Shown: piece after piece, positions 1 to 12,678 of the stretch
Position numbering within the stretch: position 1 is the first letter of the stretch
Layout: each line of letters starts with the position of its first letter
Assembly (NCBI GenBank): GCA_029379385.1
Contig: CM055605.1
Location: forward strand, 10,823,001-10,887,000
Direction: 5' to 3'
DNA from: Quillaja saponaria
Taxonomy: Eukaryota > Streptophyta > Magnoliopsida > Fabales > Quillajaceae
Length of the DNA stretch: 64,000 nucleotides
The notes under the pieces: generated by a model
The model's input: only the letters and a program-made list of their open reading frames with translations
Told to the model about the DNA's origin: nothing
Databases searched by the model: none
Made by a program: the position numbers and the translations under genes

Positions 1-478
1 AATTGTAATATTGTATTGATTGTTAAATTAAAAATCCTCACTATGATAGAATATATGATAAATCAATAAATATTATCCATGTCTAGGAAATAAAATCTTC
101 GTATACCAGCTGTTGGCAAACTTTGAGGGATATAGATTTTTATTTTGATTCCAACCTGGCGGGCATCAAGAGAAAGTTAACTATATATATTAAACATTTT
201 AATTAATTTAATTATGATAATTATTTGTATACTTTTGCATTTGTAATATATGACCCTTGTGAAAAGCCAACATAAAGTGATCAACCGAAGGGATCAATTT
301 TTTTATTTTTTTTTGTGGGAATACCTATGGGATCATTAACAAATATATTGAGGAGAAAAATCTACTATTTTGAACTAAACAAATTAAATCAACTCAGATT
401 ATTATTTTTTTTTTCTGTAATATATATTTGACATGATTAACGAGTTTTATTAATGAGCAGAAAGAGAAGAGATTAATT

Positions 479-847
479 ATGGGAAGCAATATAGGAACAA
501 CAATGGGAGTACTAATTAACATTATGTTAATAATGGGTGGTCTTGAACTACTTATTAGTAGTTCAAGGGCAGCATTATTCCCTGCTTCATTCTTCTTCTT
601 TCCCAAGCATACTTAGCAGGACTCATTCTATGATGATCTCTTCTTCTCAACTGGAAAGTCTAGGAAAACGAATTGGTTGCAGGAAAAAAGCTTATGATTA
701 TGCTTTAAACGTTGCATCGAGAAGTTCAAGAAACCAGCATCTCAGTGGAGCAAAGAAGAAGAAAGAGAATTCGATAATCTTTGGCAAATATTGGAAGAAG
801 AATGTAATCGTAGATTCCCTCTTAATCTTACTCCAAATTATGCATGA
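479..847 (+). pseudogene. Decayed small membrane or secreted protein gene, two in-frame stops
   Basis: One reading frame of 122 codons runs from ATG 479 to TGA 845, interrupted only by TAG at 614-616 and TGA at 695-697. The first 35 residues are hydrophobic (MGVLINIMLIMGGLELL), like a signal peptide or membrane anchor, and are followed by a Phe-rich stretch ending PKHT. The C-terminal part is charged and looks coding (KPASQWSKEEEREFDNLW, then ILEEECNRRFPLNL). The three blocks keep the same frame although no selection for an open frame remains, which suggests a recently inactivated gene. Introns or a wrong base are alternatives. I do not recognise the family. Confidence 0.45.
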
Positions 848-1730
848 CAAAGTTTGAAACAAAGTTGGTTACTGTTTCCGATTTATCTCCTTGATATAGT
901 AATTAGTCTTACACTATTCTTTGCAATGCAGCAGGAGCAAAGGAAATGGAATTAAGATTTCAAAATATATATAGTACTTTGATACTTTTCATGTTTTTAC
1001 TGGTCTTTTATATTTCATTTCTTGGTAATACATAGTTTCTCTTCTTCAAAATGCAGTTGCAGTGCTATACTATCTAAAATGGTGATTACTAGAATGAAAA
1101 AGAAAACACCTTTTGTTATTTCTGCGATATGTACTAAGCTTATGATTGTAATGTATAAATGATTCTATATAATGATTGTTTGTTGTGTGTTGAGTCTTAC
1201 ATTGAGAGCCCATTTGGAATACGAATTGGGACATCAATTGCTAGTTAAAGAGTCTAATCGATTGATTGGGTGCGTTTGGGTGTCCCTAATCGGAAATAGT
1301 TGAAAACTTTGCCCAATCAATATAAGTATAGTTGTTTAACAACTTGTGGATCATTTTGTTTTAAGTGTAAAATATCATACACACTATAGACATCAAAATT
1401 TTATAATTTTATTATTTGTCTAATTTTGGCTAATTGATACTAAAATATATATTTTATATTGATTAGTCAATTACAATAAGTCAAATAAATAATGATTAGA
1501 CTCAAAATTATAATTTGGCTAAATCATTGTTGATTAGTCAATCATTTGTATAATTGAGTGTTGATTGGAGATAAAATACTTAAGTACTTAGACGTTAATT
1601 GAAAACAAATTGTTATTACTTTAGTGAATGTTGATTGAAAATAAATTGCAATTACGTAGATAATTAAATGTGAATTGGATTATTTTCAATCACCCACAAA
1701 TCAATTTCAGGCAACAATCAATCAACCAGT
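848..1730. other. Intergenic, no gene seen
   Basis: AT-rich sequence. At 917-942 an acceptor-like TTGCAATGCAG is followed by a very short open stretch that could be a last exon of the decayed gene to the left, but no matching donor is clear. 1203-1320 begins with a MITE-like GCCCATTTGG motif without a matching right end. Confidence 0.3.
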
Positions 1731-1842
1731 TGAGTTTTGGGAAAAATATCTTATTGTATTTTAAACAATTTCAACCTATGATATATATACACGCCCAAAG
1801 GATAAATACTGAAATGCCCTATGTAACTAAGTATTTACATCA
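1731..1842 (-). repeat. 3' LTR of the copia element
   Basis: Matches 5029-5141 along its whole length. Read on the minus strand it begins TGATGTAAATAC and ends AAAACTCA, the usual TG...CA. A purine-rich tract (minus CTTGAAGAAGAGTG) lies just inside, as expected of a polypurine tract. Confidence 0.75.
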
Positions 1843-2385
1843 GACACTCTTCTTCAAGATTGAGCATAGATATCTCTCATCTTGCAAACAATAGGATGAA
1901 AATCACAGCTACTAAGACCTTTTGTAAAGACATCAACTATTTGGTCCTTAGACCTTAAGAAAGGTATACAAATGAGCCTAGAGCCTAGATTTTCCTTGAT
2001 AAAATGCCTATCAATCTCGATGTGTTTCGTACGCTCATGCTAAACTAGATTGTGAGCTATGTTGATAGTTGCGATGTTGTCATAATACATCAAAAGAGGT
2101 TTTTTTCTAGTTAATATAAGATTTTTCATTAGCTTCTTAAGTCATAATAACTCACAAGTCCTGTGAGTCATCGCTATGTATTCTGCTTAAGTACTAGATC
2201 TAACAATCATAATCTACTTCTTGCTTTTCATGACACTAGATTCTCATCAATAAGGGTTCAGTATCATAAAGTAGATCTCCTATCATCAAGTGATTCAACA
2301 TAATCTGCATTTGCATAGGCTTTTAACTTCAGTCTTTTATGGTTTTTAAAGATGAGACCTTTCCCAGGTGTAGGTTTCAAGTATT

Positions 2386-2574
2386 TCAACGATGAATTGC
2401 ATCCAAGTGAGCAGAATAAGGATCATGCATAAACTGGCTAACCATACTAACTTCATAGGCTATGTCCGGATGAGTGTTAGATAGATAAAGTAGCTTTCCA
2501 ACTAATCGTTGGTATCTCTCTCTATCAACACATTCTACAGGCGTGCATCCAAGCATACCTGTCTCCTCTAACAA
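2386..2574 (-). pseudogene. copia reverse transcriptase/RNase H linker fragment
   Basis: A 62-codon open stretch carrying the conserved copia block YQRLVGKLLYLSNTHPDIAY followed by VSMVSQFMHDP. It is part of the broken pol gene of the 1731-5141 element, not an independent gene. Confidence 0.85.
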
Positions 2575-4007
2575 ATCAAGGACATACTTCCTCTAAGATA
2601 GGAAAATACCATTTTCAAAATGAGCAACTTCAATCCCAAGGAAGTAACTAAACCTCCCTAAATCCTTGATCTTAAATTCCCTGGTAAGATGATTTTTCAG
2701 TTTGGATATTTCTGCAAGATTATCTCTTGTCATAACTATATCATCAACATAGACAATAAGAAGAGTAATCCTTTCGTTATAATGTTTAATAAGTATGGCA
2801 TGATAAACATTTCTTTACCGGTACCCAAAGAAAAGCATTGATTTCTGAAATCTATGAAACTAGGCTCGAGGTGATTGTTTGAGGTAATATAGGGACTTCC
2901 TTAACTTGCATACCTCCCTTCAGTCTTTTAACAAGAGAACCTAGAGGAATCTCCATATACACTTCCTTTTGCAAGATCTCCATGCTAGAAGGCACTCTTC
3001 ACATCTAGTTGATGTAAATCCTAACAAAGATTCATTGCACAAGAGATAAGAAGTTTGATAGAATTCATCTTGGTGACTAGAGTAAACATTTATTGACAAT
3101 CCATTTCATAAGTTTGAGTAAATCTCTTGGCAATAAGTATCACTTTGAATTTGTCAATTGTCTAATCAACTTTTTTTCTAGATGGTAAAGACTTATTTAC
3201 AGCCTAACTACCCGTTTTCCTTAAGGAAGACTAGTAAGTTCCAAAATTTCATTTTTGGATAAGGCTTTCATTTCCTCAACCATGGGATCCTTCTATTTAG
3301 GTTTAGCAAGTGTTTCCTTCCAACCTTGTGGAATAAATACAGAGGACAAATAAAACAAGAAAGCTTTATAGGATGGAGATAATTTGTTATATGAGACATG
3401 GTTAGAAATCGGATGTTGAGTACATGTTCTAACTCCTTTCCTCATTTCAACAAGAAGATTAATGTTATCAAAAACAAGAATATCACAAGGCAGATGTGAA
3501 GAAGAAAGAGAAGAAAAAGTAGGATTTGAAGACTTACAATTCATAGGAATTTGTTTTGATTCTAGAACTGAGATTGGGACTGACTCTTAGCTAGGTAAAG
3601 CACTTTCGATGGTTGTAACTTTATGTTTCTTGCAATTATATGTAAGAAAATCATTACTTTTCAGTATCGTAGGAGTTTCACTACAAATATGAGTTTTACC
3701 ATCATTCCCTTTTTCAACCTTAGGCAACCTTTCTTTATTTATAATCTCTTCATCTCCTTTCTTCCGTTACTCTCTTTCAAAGATAGTATACACTTCCACT
3801 GACTTCCATAAGTTAACTCTAAGGATGATATCCACTCTCCCATATCTCTATAAGTTACTTTTCCTCATGATTGTTCTCCCACTGAAGAGATGATGGAGAG
3901 AAATAAGCATTGGATTCCCGAAAGGTGACATCCATGCTAACATAAGTATTAGAATATTCTCGAATGGAACCTTTCCCTGAAATGGATGATAGGGAACCAT
4001 TGGCTAC

Positions 4008-4193
4008 TTAAACTTTTTCTTTACATGAGCAAGGAAAGTATGAAGAAAAACTATTAGAGGTACCCGTCATATGGTATGAAGCACCAGAGTCTATAACCCA
4101 TGATTTTGAATCAAAAAATGGATGTGCATTGAAAGCAGTAACAAAACCAGAAGAATATCTTATATGAGAATTACAATCTAGTTTATGCAACAA
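4008..4193 (-). pseudogene. copia protease fragment
   Basis: A 61-codon stretch containing SWVIDSGASYHMTG, the retropepsin active-site motif of copia polyproteins. It lies 5' of the RT fragments in the element's own direction, which fits the copia order gag-PR-IN-RT-RH. Confidence 0.85.
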
Positions 4194-5028
4194 GAACTTG
4201 AGATAATGTAATTATTCTTTGCTAAGAATAGGATAATTCTTATCACTACTACCTCCCAAATCACTATCTCAGGGTTGATCCCTTTTAACTCCCTCTGAGA
4301 AAAATTAATTCCCAAGTTTCACTCATGAAGTGAGGGATTATCATTTAAGGCCTCAATCTTAACCTTTGATATACCCAATGAGTGCTAACTGAGATAGAAC
4401 AACAAACAATCCTTAAAAAATACCTTCTAATATTCAACTTATAATTAAACAGCTCATGATAAGAACAATGAAGAGTAACACCTTGGCAAATCATAGCCTG
4501 AAAGTTAAGTACATTAAGAAGCAGCCAAACAACTAAGAAATAACCCAAAACACACTTCAAATCACCAACCCAATGCTAGAAAGCTTGCATATAGCAACCT
4601 AACACAACTAGGCAGCCCTAATAGCATAAATCCATGACAAACAAAAGGGAAGAATCCACAAATTGCAAAGCAAACCTTCCAAAAGAACTTTCTCCTTCCA
4701 AATTAGCCTTAAAGGCAAATCCAACACTTAAATATAAGTCATCGAGAGCCCTAGGTTTAAAGAAAACTAGCTGAGATCCAGGAATTTAACAATTTTAGAA
4801 ATTTGAAAGTTTAGGTTACAAATTGAAAAATGAAATTACTCCCTGTAATGAAGTCAAAATCTGACAAAACCACATGGATATTGCTCGTGATAATGAGGTG
4901 AACCCAAATATGGTCTTCATTTGGTCAAAGTCGCGTGTCAACGACCAATCAATACCGGTCAATGATAGTCAAAGTTGGTCAACAATAGATTTAAAGTGGA
5001 GGATAGGATTTTTATTCTGATACCAAGT

Positions 5029-5141
5029 TAAGTTTTAGGAAAAACATCTTATTGTATTTCAAACAATTACAACCAATGATATATATACATTCTTAAAAAA
5101 TAATTACTAAAGTGCCCATATGTAACTAAGTATTTACATCT
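5029..5141 (-). repeat. 5' LTR of the copia element
   Basis: Partner of 1731-1842. The primer-binding site lies directly to its left (minus-strand downstream side). Confidence 0.75.
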
Positions 5142-5539
5142 AACTAAAAAAAGGTGAATTACCTTCCATCAACCAAAGGTTGTCTACATCACATCTAGTG
5201 TAAAAGGCATCACATTAGTTTTGGAAATGAGGTAGAAAACTCAAGGCACAAAAGCTCTGGAAACTTTCTTGCTTTGTACTCTCAAACAACTGAGATTTAA
5301 GTAAGTCACAAATCTTTGTGATCAAGCCCAGTTCCCACAAAAACCACAAGACATTTCTCTAATAACCATCCACAGTGTTGTTTTAAAATAGTGTCATTAA
5401 TTTATCTGTGATCAAGCTACAAAGCACTCTGATTAAACAAAACTTTCAATGAGTTCGAATCCGAAAATTATATTATATTTTTTTTTTTTTGTAAAGAATA
5501 TTAATTCAGGGATTATACTTTCTTTTTATAAATATAATA

Positions 5540-5627
5540 GAATTGTTATTTTTGTACAAGTTTTCTTGTTTGTTACTTTCAGGCACAAATTTATTATTTA
5601 TAAATTTTTGGCATGTCTAGTGGGACA
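5540..5627 (+). other. Leader/primer-binding region of a Ty3/gypsy element
   Basis: TTATAAATTTTTGGCATGTC followed by TAGTGGGACA resembles the junction between 5' LTR and leader in plant gypsy elements. The solo LTR 5628-8914 begins immediately after, and the matching gag starts just past it at about 8985. I infer that this leader and that gag were once contiguous. Confidence 0.45.
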
Positions 5628-8600
5628 TGTCACATCCCTCATGAAGGCATGACTGGCCGGAGGAATGGTAACCAAACCTCTGTAACCCTGACTTCAAATA
5701 AAAAAAACTGACCGATGACTCTTGACTCACCAATGAATAAAACCAAGAAATTATAAAGACAAAAGTTAACATTAAAACTTGTTGATTACTACAAATTACA
5801 ACTTACTGAAAATTTTGGCAGATGTCCCTTACAATATGGAATATGCCTTAAAATACAATCCTATAAACTCTTTTTATTACTCAACACAACACAGACAATA
5901 AGGAGCTCTGCTCCGTTCATATCATTAACAAAACAAGTACTAGAATGTTACATCATACCACATTGACACCCACAGTACTAATGTGACTGTAAACTTTCAT
6001 CCTTGACTCCAAGTATGAGATTCCAAGACATACCTTGTCGTCAAATCCTTAGCAAAACCTCGTATTAGCGGTTCATTTCTTTTGAGGTCCTGTTACTAAA
6101 AAATATAACCACAGGAAATGGGTGAGTCTTACGGATTCAGTGAGTGAAATATCGTACCCAAAGGGTATTAGCATCACACAACACAAGTATATAACATACG
6201 TAATAACATTGCGTAACATTATTCATATCTTAATTCACATTGCACGTATACATTGTAACGGTCATAAATTCACAATTTACATGATACACAAGATCACAAA
6301 TTTATCAGAGCAATGATATCAAACAAAACAACCAAAGGGCCAACGAGTAACACAGCCGCACACACCAATATCACCCCCTGTAGGGCATTTACGTGCCCGC
6401 ACACCAAATTAATTTCCCGTACACAATCCATCCCACTGGGGCTGAGCACTCAATTTTAAAAATATATATCAGAATCAAGATTTCTCACAATTTTTAAATC
6501 AGAGTATCCTAGGTGCACTTGGATCTTAATTTCAGAGATAAAAATCATTTTTCAGAAAATGTTCACGAGTTGGCCCTTATCAAACACAACCAGTGTCAAA
6601 CAAAGCCATTAATATCAAACAAATATAATTCAAATAAATTACTGAAATACTCTATTTACTTTTCATATATCATGTATATTCAAATAAACATATAATTACA
6701 CATACTAAACTAGCCCCTAAAGGCAGCAATTAACCACTCACCTGTTACCTATTTCATTCGTCACTCACACTTGTGTCCATGTGTCTCATCAGGTTCACAT
6801 TGGAATCCGGAACTGAAATTCATAATTCCAAATACTACTTAGTTTATAAACAGTTATTGTTATACTCTTTTACTTACTAAACTTATATCTCAATTTATAT
6901 AGGTTTATTTATGAAAGTTTTCCTTTAAACTATTACATGTCAATTATTATGGATCAGACTTTAGGTGATAAGGTTATCAATGAAGAGGGCTTTAAAATAT
7001 CTTGACAAAGCATATAATAGGAGAAAGCCATTAGAAAAGAATAGAAAGCATTTCGTGTGTTAAAAATGTTAAAGCTGTCCAAACTTGAGATTTAGGACCA
7101 GTGTCTACTTTAACGGTCATATTTTTTCTCCATGAAACTCCGAATTCAGTTTTGTAAAATTTATAAAATACTAGACACATGTAGATTTATGATGGTATAT
7201 CATTTGTAATTTTTGGATTTGTATATCAATACAGTTTATTGTTTGAAGTTGCATCAAATTCTGTAACACGCAGGATTTTTGACAACTTTGACCTGACTTT
7301 AGTTAATTGAACATAACTTTCCCTAGAAAAAACGAAATCTGATTCCGTTTGTTGGGTTTATTAATATACAAGTATTTATATCTTTATTATTTAGAAACTT
7401 TTCCTAAAATCTGTCATTAACACACTCAATTTCTTACATGAACCAAAAACAGAGTATTACGAATTCTGCCTGACCTAGCTGGAGTCTAACAGCTATAACT
7501 CACAACATATTTGGAACCAAGCTACGAAATTTTGTAGACAATATCTCAAGACCTTAAGCTACATTTCATATTTTTAACTCTTAATTTAATTCTTCCCCGA
7601 AAGCACTCAAAATATCACGTTTCTGTTGCCTACGAAATCTGCCCCTGCACCATTCACAACCACTTCACTCTCATTCCTATGTTTATATACTTCTCCCAAT
7701 AAACCAACATAACTTCTCAAGTTCAATCATATTCATATTCTACTTTGCATTTAACTTAAACTTATTACTTAATTTTCATCAAGTTTGACTTAAATTTTAC
7801 TCATATCAACTTATTCCCATGTTAGCTTTAAAACTAACTAGCTACTATAAAGGCTTGAACCAAGATAAATCCACATTAATTTACTCTAAAACTTTCATGT
7901 TTAAGCACTTTTAAGCTTTCATTCTTACACTTCTATATAACTACTCAATCCTACATCTAACTATTATCAAGTAAAGAGGAAAGAAATGAATTGTTTGAAG
8001 GCAAGAGAATTCATGGCTAGACTAGAAATTCAAGGCTGCTGTTGGTGTAGACCTTGCTGCCAACGACCAAAGTTGTTGCCACCTTCAACGATGGCTGCCA
8101 ACACCAGACCAGGGGTAGTTCATGGCTAGAGGAAGAAGGTTGTGACCTCCACAGCAAGAAAAAAAAAACATAAAGGAAAGAAAAGGAGCTGCTGCAAGTC
8201 ACCATTTTCAAACCACAAGTCACGGCCAACTGTTTTGCTAAGCTTTTGCATCCTTGCTGCCTTATTTCAAAGAGCAACCAACACCACAAAGATGTTCCAT
8301 GGCTGAAGGGAAGAGTGGTCCACAAGTTAGGAGGCTCCCTGTTACTGCCAGCCATGCCTCACGCAAGCAAAGTTGCAGCTCCTATTCACGGCAGCTATGG
8401 AGTTGCTATGGCCAAGACAAAGGCTAAACGTTAAGGATGGGGCGGCTATTGAAGAGCTTGATTATGAAAGCTGAGATTTTACCAAGGCAAAACAAGGGAG
8501 GAGGAGGCTTGAACAATCCAGAAAACAGGGGAAAGGATTAATGATACAGTCGGTTAAGGGAGGGCAAAGAAACAAAAACCAAATAAGAATATTTTAATAT

Positions 8601-8659
8601 AAATTTGTGACTTAAATAAACCTTTTAGATATGTGGTAATGAAATTATTCTAAGATTTG

Positions 8660-8708
<49 letters not shown>

Positions 8709-8914
8709 CTAATTTCAATCATAATACAATTCTTATGAAAAAAAAAAACAAATTTAAATATAAGTAAATCAATAAAGTGAACTTTAAATTGCCTATATAT
8801 GTATCCAAATATTTTCTTATTTTTAATTTGTTTCATGAAAATTTATGATTTATGTCATCACGATAATTTACATATAACATTCTAAAATGTACGCTAGACT
8901 ATCGGGTTATAACA
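5628..8914 (-). mobile_element. Solo LTR of a long-LTR Ty3/gypsy element (copy 1)
   Basis: Begins TGTCACATCCCTC and ends TATAACA. On the minus strand this gives the LTR start TGTTATAACCCGATAG common in plant gypsy (Del/Tekay-type) elements. It is similar over its whole length to 43415-50818 once the hAT insertion there is removed. Flanks GGACA (5623-5627) and AGACA (8915-8919) look like a 5-bp target duplication with one change. There is no interior coding sequence, hence solo. It contains a (TA)n tract at 8663-8702. Confidence 0.7.
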
Positions 8915-8984
8915 AGACAACTCTGTCTCTCATCCCTTTCTTCTTCCAAGAAAATCTCTACATTAATATCACAAGATCCTATGA

Positions 8985-10340
8985 CCACCATGACAGAGCA
9001 AGATATTGGTGCCACTGCTAAAGTCATCAACTCCTTTGTCGTTGATGTTGATTCCACCAACAAGATTTCTTACAATGGACTGATCGACCAAAAAAAAAAA
9101 AAAAAAAAAAAGCAGTCAAAGTCCATCAATCAATAATTTCTTCAATTGGTCAATCAAGTCATGGCCTAACCTTTCATTATTTCTGATATCCACTTCACTA
9201 AAAAAGCAAACCACATCATCAATGATGAAGTAACATATTTCTCAAAGAATTTCAAATTATTGAGGGGAAACACTCCATACTCTAAGGCGAATTCTTATGT
9301 TTCTATAATCTCTGAAGTGTTGCTTATAAGTTTGAATGGCAAGTTGATGTCTTCCACAATGGATATGTTCTCCTGTATTGATGTCATACTTGCCATAGTG
9401 ATTAAGTCTTCAACTGTAAAAGAGTCGTACTAGAATTGGAGAGGAAGATCTTGCTCTTCATAAAAACTATTGAAGACAAAGATTTTGAGATTGCTAATCT
9501 CATGAACAAGTTAGAGATACAAAATAGTGTTAAGCTAAGTCAACAACTAACTTTCTTTTTTGGTTTGATTTCAAATATCATCGTCATGGACAAAGGAAGA
9601 AAGAAAGAGAACTTGAAGTTTCTTAACAACTTTTCGCTTCTATTGTGGTGCTCTTAGTATAGCAGTTGCAGGATATGATCACCAACACCATCCAAGCACA
9701 ATACAGAGGATGTTCGCAAAATTTGTTTTTGTACCATACATGAAGAATATATATAACATGAAAATGCTTTTTAGGTGTCAACCTCCAAAGTTCAACCAAT
9801 TTGATGGAAATAGAAGTCCCAAATAACACGTTGCTCATTTCATTGAGACTTATGAAAATACTAGGACTTGAGGAGATCTTCTTATCAAGCAATTTGTTCG
9901 ATCAAGAATTGTGCTCAATTGGTACACTAAGTTGGAGCTTGAGTCAATTAACAATTGTGAGCAACTTGAAAGAGATTTTCTTAACCGATCCTATAGTACT
10001 CGACGTATAGTCACATTGATAGATATCAACAATACTAGACAATGGAGAGGTGAGCTATAATTGACAATATCAACCGGTGGATAGCATTGAGCTTAGATTG
10101 CAAAAAGCAAGTATCAGAAATCTCTTTTGTTGAAATGTGCATTTAAGGCATGCAATGGGTGCTTCTATATAGGCTTAAAGGAATCAAGCCTCAAACATTT
10201 GAAGATTTTGCAACCCGAGCATATAACATGAAGTTAAACATAGTGCCCTGGAAATAATAAACTTCTCATGCCCAATCTATGAAACAAGTGGAATATTGTA
10301 GAGAAAATGGAAGTATGATAACATGCATTGCATTCCTCGG
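8985..10340 (+). pseudogene. Ty3/gypsy gag remnant
   Basis: Translating across stops and shifts gives the retrotransposon Gag core: PPKFNQFDGN, then AHFIETYENT, then LIKQFVRS, WYTKLELESI, CEQLERDFLNRSYSTRR (9780-10010), and a later part resembling the AVEMC...GMHWGLLY region (10130-10180). A probable start lies at about 8985 (MTTMTEQDIGATAKV). A poly(A) run at 9091-9110 breaks the N-terminal part. It has no intact frame, and pol is absent because CACTA-derived sequence follows. Confidence 0.7.
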
Positions 10341-10990
10341 TGATAGCTAATGCTAACGTAGTGCCAGAGGATGATATTGCTACAGATGATGATGATGATA
10401 ATATAAATCATTTCAAGTTAGGGGACTAGTTAGGGATTTTATGTATTTGAAATGTATTTATGATTGTTTATATTTCAAATTTAACTATATTATCTTACAA
10501 TTGTTGAATAATAATTATATTAAATAATTTTTGTGAGTTTTGGTATATAAAAAAGCAAAATTTTATTTTATAATACTTTTTGAATAGGTTTTATTGTGCA
10601 AAAACAGGAAAAAAAAAACAATGGTAAATCTATCCATAAATTAAAGAAACTTCTTGTTAACAACCTAATGTTGATACTAGTACTGTCAGAAGTACTAGCT
10701 TGTTGCCAACATCATATTGTCATCTGTTATGCAGTTGGTATTAAGTACTACTGGCAGCATTGGCAACCTATTGCTGCCAATATCTTGTAGACAATTATCT
10801 GGAAAATTCTTAAAATTGGACAAATTGTACTGACAACGCACTGTCAGTATTGGTCATCAGTAGTAATTACTTTCGGTAGTATTATGCTCCATTAACAACA
10901 ACATCTTTGCAAGTTTTGTACTGACAAGGATTGTCTGTAGTGATCGAGACTGACAAACCGTTGTTGGTTGTATTGTAGTTTTTTGCAGTG
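10341..10990 (+). mobile_element. 3' end of a CACTA (En/Spm-like) element
   Basis: An acidic C-terminus (EDDIATDDDDDNINHFKLGD, stop at about 10427-10429) is followed by noncoding sequence with repeated ACTGACAA-type subterminal motifs at 10670-10970. It ends in GTTTTTTGCAGTG at 10978-10990, the complement of a CACTGCAAAAAAC terminal inverted repeat. The left end is not present here. Confidence 0.5.
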
Positions 10991-11559
10991 TAAGTCTTTG
11001 TGTAATCACTCTGCTCTGAATCATGGCCAAACGAATTAGTTTGCCTAATTCAAAGACTTACATGAGCAAAAGTAGGTTTATTTAACCTTCACATTTATCT
11101 GGATGGGTCTCACCCTAGAGTGTTAAGGCTAATCCCAGTAGATGATGATGAAACCATGTTTTCTTTTACTTTCATATGCTTAGCTTTATCCTTATGAGTT
11201 ATTTTGTTTTCTTTTAATCTTCCCCCATTTTTTTGGCAGCTATGACCTTGCATAGGATTTCCTATGCTTAACTGGAAGAGGCAAATCGCAGACACGTTCA
11301 AAAAATTACGAGTACGTCCTGCTATCTTTTACCTATACCTCTACCTCAAACCTTCCAACCCTCAAACTCTTTAACTCCCACAATGATGGTGTCAGGCTCC
11401 TTCTTACTGCAAAAACATTAAGGACAAACTCATTGCCATGGGATGGTGCAGGCCCCCAAGCCTTGACTGAAGATCACATGACGACTGCTGTTCCCCAACT
11501 TAACCTCCTTGGCAAAGGAAAAAGAGAATGTTCGTTGATGAAGATTGTGGCCGTCTAAT
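10991..11559. other. No gene seen
   Basis: Mixed sequence without a convincing reading frame. The minus-strand open stretch 11110-11301 has no recognisable motif. Confidence 0.3.
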
Positions 11560-12300
11560 GGGGTAAGTAACTAACCTTAGCCTGTCCTTATTTACTGTGA
11601 GAGAATTTCGAGGAGCCAATGAGGATCATCTCGATAATATGAGAGGGGATTCTGCATGGTGGGTCAAGGAACTAGATTTCCCGAGTACAAAAGAGAAACG
11701 ATTCAAAATCTCGAGAAAACCATAATGATGAAGAGCTTAGACTAGCTATCAAGGTAGAATCATTTTTTCATTATCTCTGTTGTTGATTTATATTATCTAA
11801 ATGCCCGCCTCATTTATTCTTACTGTGCTTAGTGGATTAGGGGGAGGGGGTTGTCATGCATTCTATCATAACCTACAGACCACAGACAAAGTGGTAGTGA
11901 AGCTTTGTGCAGTATCTAAGGATCTCAAAGGGACCACAAAGTCGTATTCATTTTGTATGGACATTCTGAAAACCAAGTTACATAAGGAGGAGTAAAAGGG
12001 CAGTGAGATTGATCGTTTAAAGGCCGAGAAGACTTCATCCTTAAAAAGGGTAAAATTAAATAAAACTTGATCAAGGAACCCCCATAATTCTGGTGCACAA
12101 TGCCTAAGTTGGATGCCTATAAAACCATGTTTGCTGAGGAAATCTCACCCTACTATGATGGCTATATTGCTTGCAATGACAATTAATGTGGTTGAGGTAG
12201 AGCCAAACTTCAATATTACCTAATTGAAGGTCCCCTAGACAGGGTGATGAGGTACTCCTGAGGAAGAGGGGGATCATGGGTGAGGATCGCTTGAACTCCC
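11560..12300 (+). pseudogene. Coiled-coil gag-like remnant of an LTR retrotransposon
   Basis: Fragments such as VVVKLCAVSKDLKGTTKSYS and SEIDRLKAEKTSSLKRVKLN, followed by NVVEVEPNFNIT and an acidic end, resemble the C-terminal coiled-coil part of the large Gag of Tat/Ogre-like plant gypsy elements. Stops interrupt every frame. Recognition is by general pattern only. Confidence 0.35.
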
Positions 12301-12500
12301 TTCACAAACAGAACTAGGATGTTTTGTTTACTTGTTAAATGTAGTAATCATACTCTTATGTATGGGATATTATTTTTAATTTTGAATTTATTTAACTCAA
12401 TTGTATTTCATACTATGTTTAATGTAGACTTCTAACTCTCATAATCTTTTGAGAATGTTTATAAAACACCCTGAGGATATGAACTTTTGAATTCACGAGG

Positions 12501-12678
12501 TTTGGACCCAGTGCAGGGATTGTTTATAAACGAGATCTCCCGCACATGGGCTCATTGTTTGGTTGGGATTTTGTTCCCACCATTTAAGACTTTAGATCTT
12601 CTGCAGGGACAGTTTACAAATGACTTCTCCTGTCCAAGAGAGCCTTGTTTGGTCGGGTTTTTATTCAACTATATAAGG
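12501..12678 (+). repeat. 90-bp tandem repeat, left part
   Basis: Two units of about 90 bp start at 12501 and 12591. Shared blocks are TGCAGGGA, TTTATAAACGA/TTTACAAATGA and TTGTTTGGTTGGG/TTGTTTGGTCGGG. The second unit is cut by the LTR element at 12679 and continues at 17181. Confidence 0.7.

Larger units (their letters stand above)
1731..5141 (-). mobile_element. Ty1/copia LTR retrotransposon, degenerate, with 112-bp LTRs
   Basis: Direct repeats at 1731-1842 and 5029-5141 flank a 3.2 kb interior read on the minus strand. Next to the right LTR is a primer-binding site for initiator tRNA-Met (minus-strand TGGTATCAGA, about 5017-5026). The interior shows, in order, a retropepsin motif (VIDSGASYH near 4078-4110), a reverse transcriptase active site (VYVDDI at 2737-2754), the post-RT segment YQRLVGKLLYLSNTHPDIAY (2386-2574) and RNase H remnants (1950-2110). 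Many stops and frameshifts make it inactive, and the interior is shorter than usual for copia. I found no clear target-site duplication. Confidence 0.85.

Noticed and set aside
8017..8434. Overlapping open frames on both strands near 8.0-8.4 kb
   Set aside because: They lie inside the solo LTR and have no recognised domain. The slightly higher GC of this LTR section explains the long frames.
8645..8836. Small protein with Ile-Tyr repeat
   Set aside because: Translation of a (TA)n microsatellite inside a solo LTR.
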